DNA from: Bacteroidota bacterium
GTDB taxonomy: Bacteria; Bacteroidota; Bacteroidia; Bacteroidales; Marinifilaceae
Direction of reading: 5' to 3'
NCBI GenBank assembly: GCA_023400335.1
Contig: JAEXFF010000225.1
Coordinates: 1 to 7,409 of the forward strand
Length of the DNA: 7,409 bases
Shown here: positions 6,360 through 7,409 of the stretch, in pieces
Layout of the letters: every line of letters begins with the position of its first letter
Numbering within the stretch: position 1 is the stretch's first letter
Translations under genes and position numbers: made by a program
Notes under the pieces: generated by a model
Told to the model about the DNA's origin: nothing
Databases searched by the model: none
The model's input: only the letters and a program-made list of their open reading frames with translations

Positions 6360-7409
6360 ATGAAAAATTTAATAATCTTTTGTATATTGTGTTTAAGCTT
6401 TGGTTCTTATGCACAGGAACAATACGTTCCGAAGGTAGATCTTGTTTTAAGTCTTATTTATCCTAAAACGAATGTTCAGTCGATCCGGATTAACATTGAG
6501 AGCAAATGGGGACCCAAGCAGATTCAATTGAAAGATATTCAATCTATTTCCTATCAAAATTATTGTCTGATTTTTGCAGAACCTTCCGGTTACTATGGTG
6601 CTATCGACATTTTGGGGAATAAAACCACGTTTAAATACAAGTCTGCCGATAAATTACTGTCAAGTAAAGAATGGGCACGCCGGTCGGCTTTTATTTCAAC
6701 GCATCAGGAGGAATATGCGAAAAGAGATGCAGCTTTGCGCCGGGAAGCGATGAACCAGAATTTTAATCGGATGTTAGCCTATCTGAGAAAATCCCGGGCC
6801 TCGAAGTATACAGAGTCGGTTTCAATGGTCAGGGGAACTGCACAATTAAAACGCATAAAAATGGGAAATAAATTCGGTATTGTGGATTCAGACAATAATC
6901 TGTTGTTCGGAATCCGGTACAATGATATCAAATTGACAGAATACGACCATGACTACGACAAAGCTTCAAAAACCAGGTATTCTTTGAATAATGTAAGGCA
7001 ACCTTACAATCGGCTGTTTCCGGTAAAAGAAGAGGGAAACGGTAAAAATTATAGTTTCGTCGATTATATAGGCGGATATATCTGGAAAAATGCGGATATA
7101 GAAGTTTCTACAAAATTGTGTAATAACACGGGTGAAGGCAAAGATTGCTACTTATTCAATTATCGGGGAAAAACAGAAACATATTATTATAATGGTGACC
7201 AGCGCAGCGTAGATCTCAATAAATTCTTTACACATTATGTAACGCTGAATATGGAGCAATGGGGAAAAAAGGATGAATTCGAATCCTTATCTGAATATGA
7301 ATTGCGGCAGTCTCCCCTTTATACGAAATGGGCAATGGAATATTATTCCCGATGTGCAGTAATGCTTTACACCCAGTTATATCCCGATATAAATCCATTT
7401 GAATTATGT
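6360..7409 (+). CDS. Secreted protein of unknown function with a WG-repeat-like segment, C-terminus cut by window edge
   Basis: The frame is open for 350 codons to the last base of the window. The ATG at 6360 follows an in-frame stop at 6354-6356. Residues 1-18 form a signal peptide (a Lys near the start, a hydrophobic core, SYA before QEQ) for signal peptidase I; Cys8 and Cys11 are not in a convincing lipobox. The mature N-terminal part (about 22-95) looks beta-rich. Residues 97-147 are charged and probably helical, possibly coiled coil. GNKFGIVDSDNNLLFGIRYNDI is split here as GNKFGIVDSDNN (169-180) and LLFGIRYNDI (181-190); together they resemble one WG repeat, a beta motif common in Bacteroidota secreted proteins. 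A second weaker one may lie at 219-240. MEQWGKKDEFESLSEY (298-313) resembles a W-x-K-x-EFE-x-Y pattern I recall from other Bacteroidales exported proteins. It would act in the periplasm or at the outer membrane. No enzyme motif is recognised. Confidence 0.8.
   Translation, partial: MKNLIIFCILCLSFGSYAQEQYVPKVDLVLSLIYPKTNVQSIRINIESKWGPKQIQLKDIQSISYQNYCLIFAEPSGYYGAIDILGNKTTFKYKSADKLLSSKEWARRSAFISTHQEEYAKRDAALRREAMNQNFNRMLAYLRKSRASKYTESVSMVRGTAQLKRIKMGNKFGIVDSDNNLLFGIRYNDIKLTEYDHDYDKASKTRYSLNNVRQPYNRLFPVKEEGNGKNYSFVDYIGGYIWKNADIEVSTKLCNNTGEGKDCYLFNYRGKTETYYYNGDQRSVDLNKFFTHYVTLNMEQWGKKDEFESLSEYELRQSPLYTKWAMEYYSRCAVMLYTQLYPDINPFELC

Overview
The window looks like a piece of a Bacteroidota chromosome, probably order Bacteroidales. 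Three things point there: the DnaK tail ending in a [12 protein letters not shown] sequence after a Gln/Asn/Gly-rich stretch, two TAnnTTTG promoter boxes (both TATCTTTG), and gene starts preceded mostly by A-rich sequence instead of strong Shine-Dalgarno sites. No genus can be named from the sequence alone.

Left part (1-3686, minus strand): a two-gene unit. The promoter-proximal gene (3686 to 639) encodes a 1015-residue membrane protein. It has an N-terminal soluble segment resembling a decayed family 2 glycosyltransferase, a multi-pass GT-C (PMT/ArnT-like) glycosyltransferase core with the GDE loop motif, and about eight C-terminal TPR repeats. Its stop codon overlaps by 10 nt the start of a class I SAM-dependent methyltransferase that runs off the left edge. 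The pair is most likely co-transcribed and translationally coupled, and fits modification of a glycan, glycolipid or glycoprotein at the inner membrane. The substrate cannot be read from the sequence.

Middle (3687-5982): a 370-bp divergent intergenic region separates this unit from dnaK on the plus strand. It holds a clear -7 box for the minus-strand unit, a 71-nt purine-rich stretch, and two inverted repeats in front of dnaK, but no convincing housekeeping promoter for dnaK. DnaK (641 aa) is intact with all expected motifs. It appears monocistronic: no grpE or dnaJ adjoins it, and a strong palindromic terminator lies 21 nt after its stop.

Right part (5983-7409): after the terminator a good Bacteroidota promoter (TTG, 20 nt, TATCTTTG) starts a long leader of about 185 nt. 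It leads to a secreted protein of unknown function with a WG-repeat-like segment, which is cut by the right edge at 350 codons.

No tRNA, rRNA, CRISPR array, insertion sequence or attachment site was seen. The most noteworthy items are the glycosyltransferase/TPR architecture, which parallels eukaryotic TMTC O-mannosyltransferases, and the unexplained dnaK upstream region.
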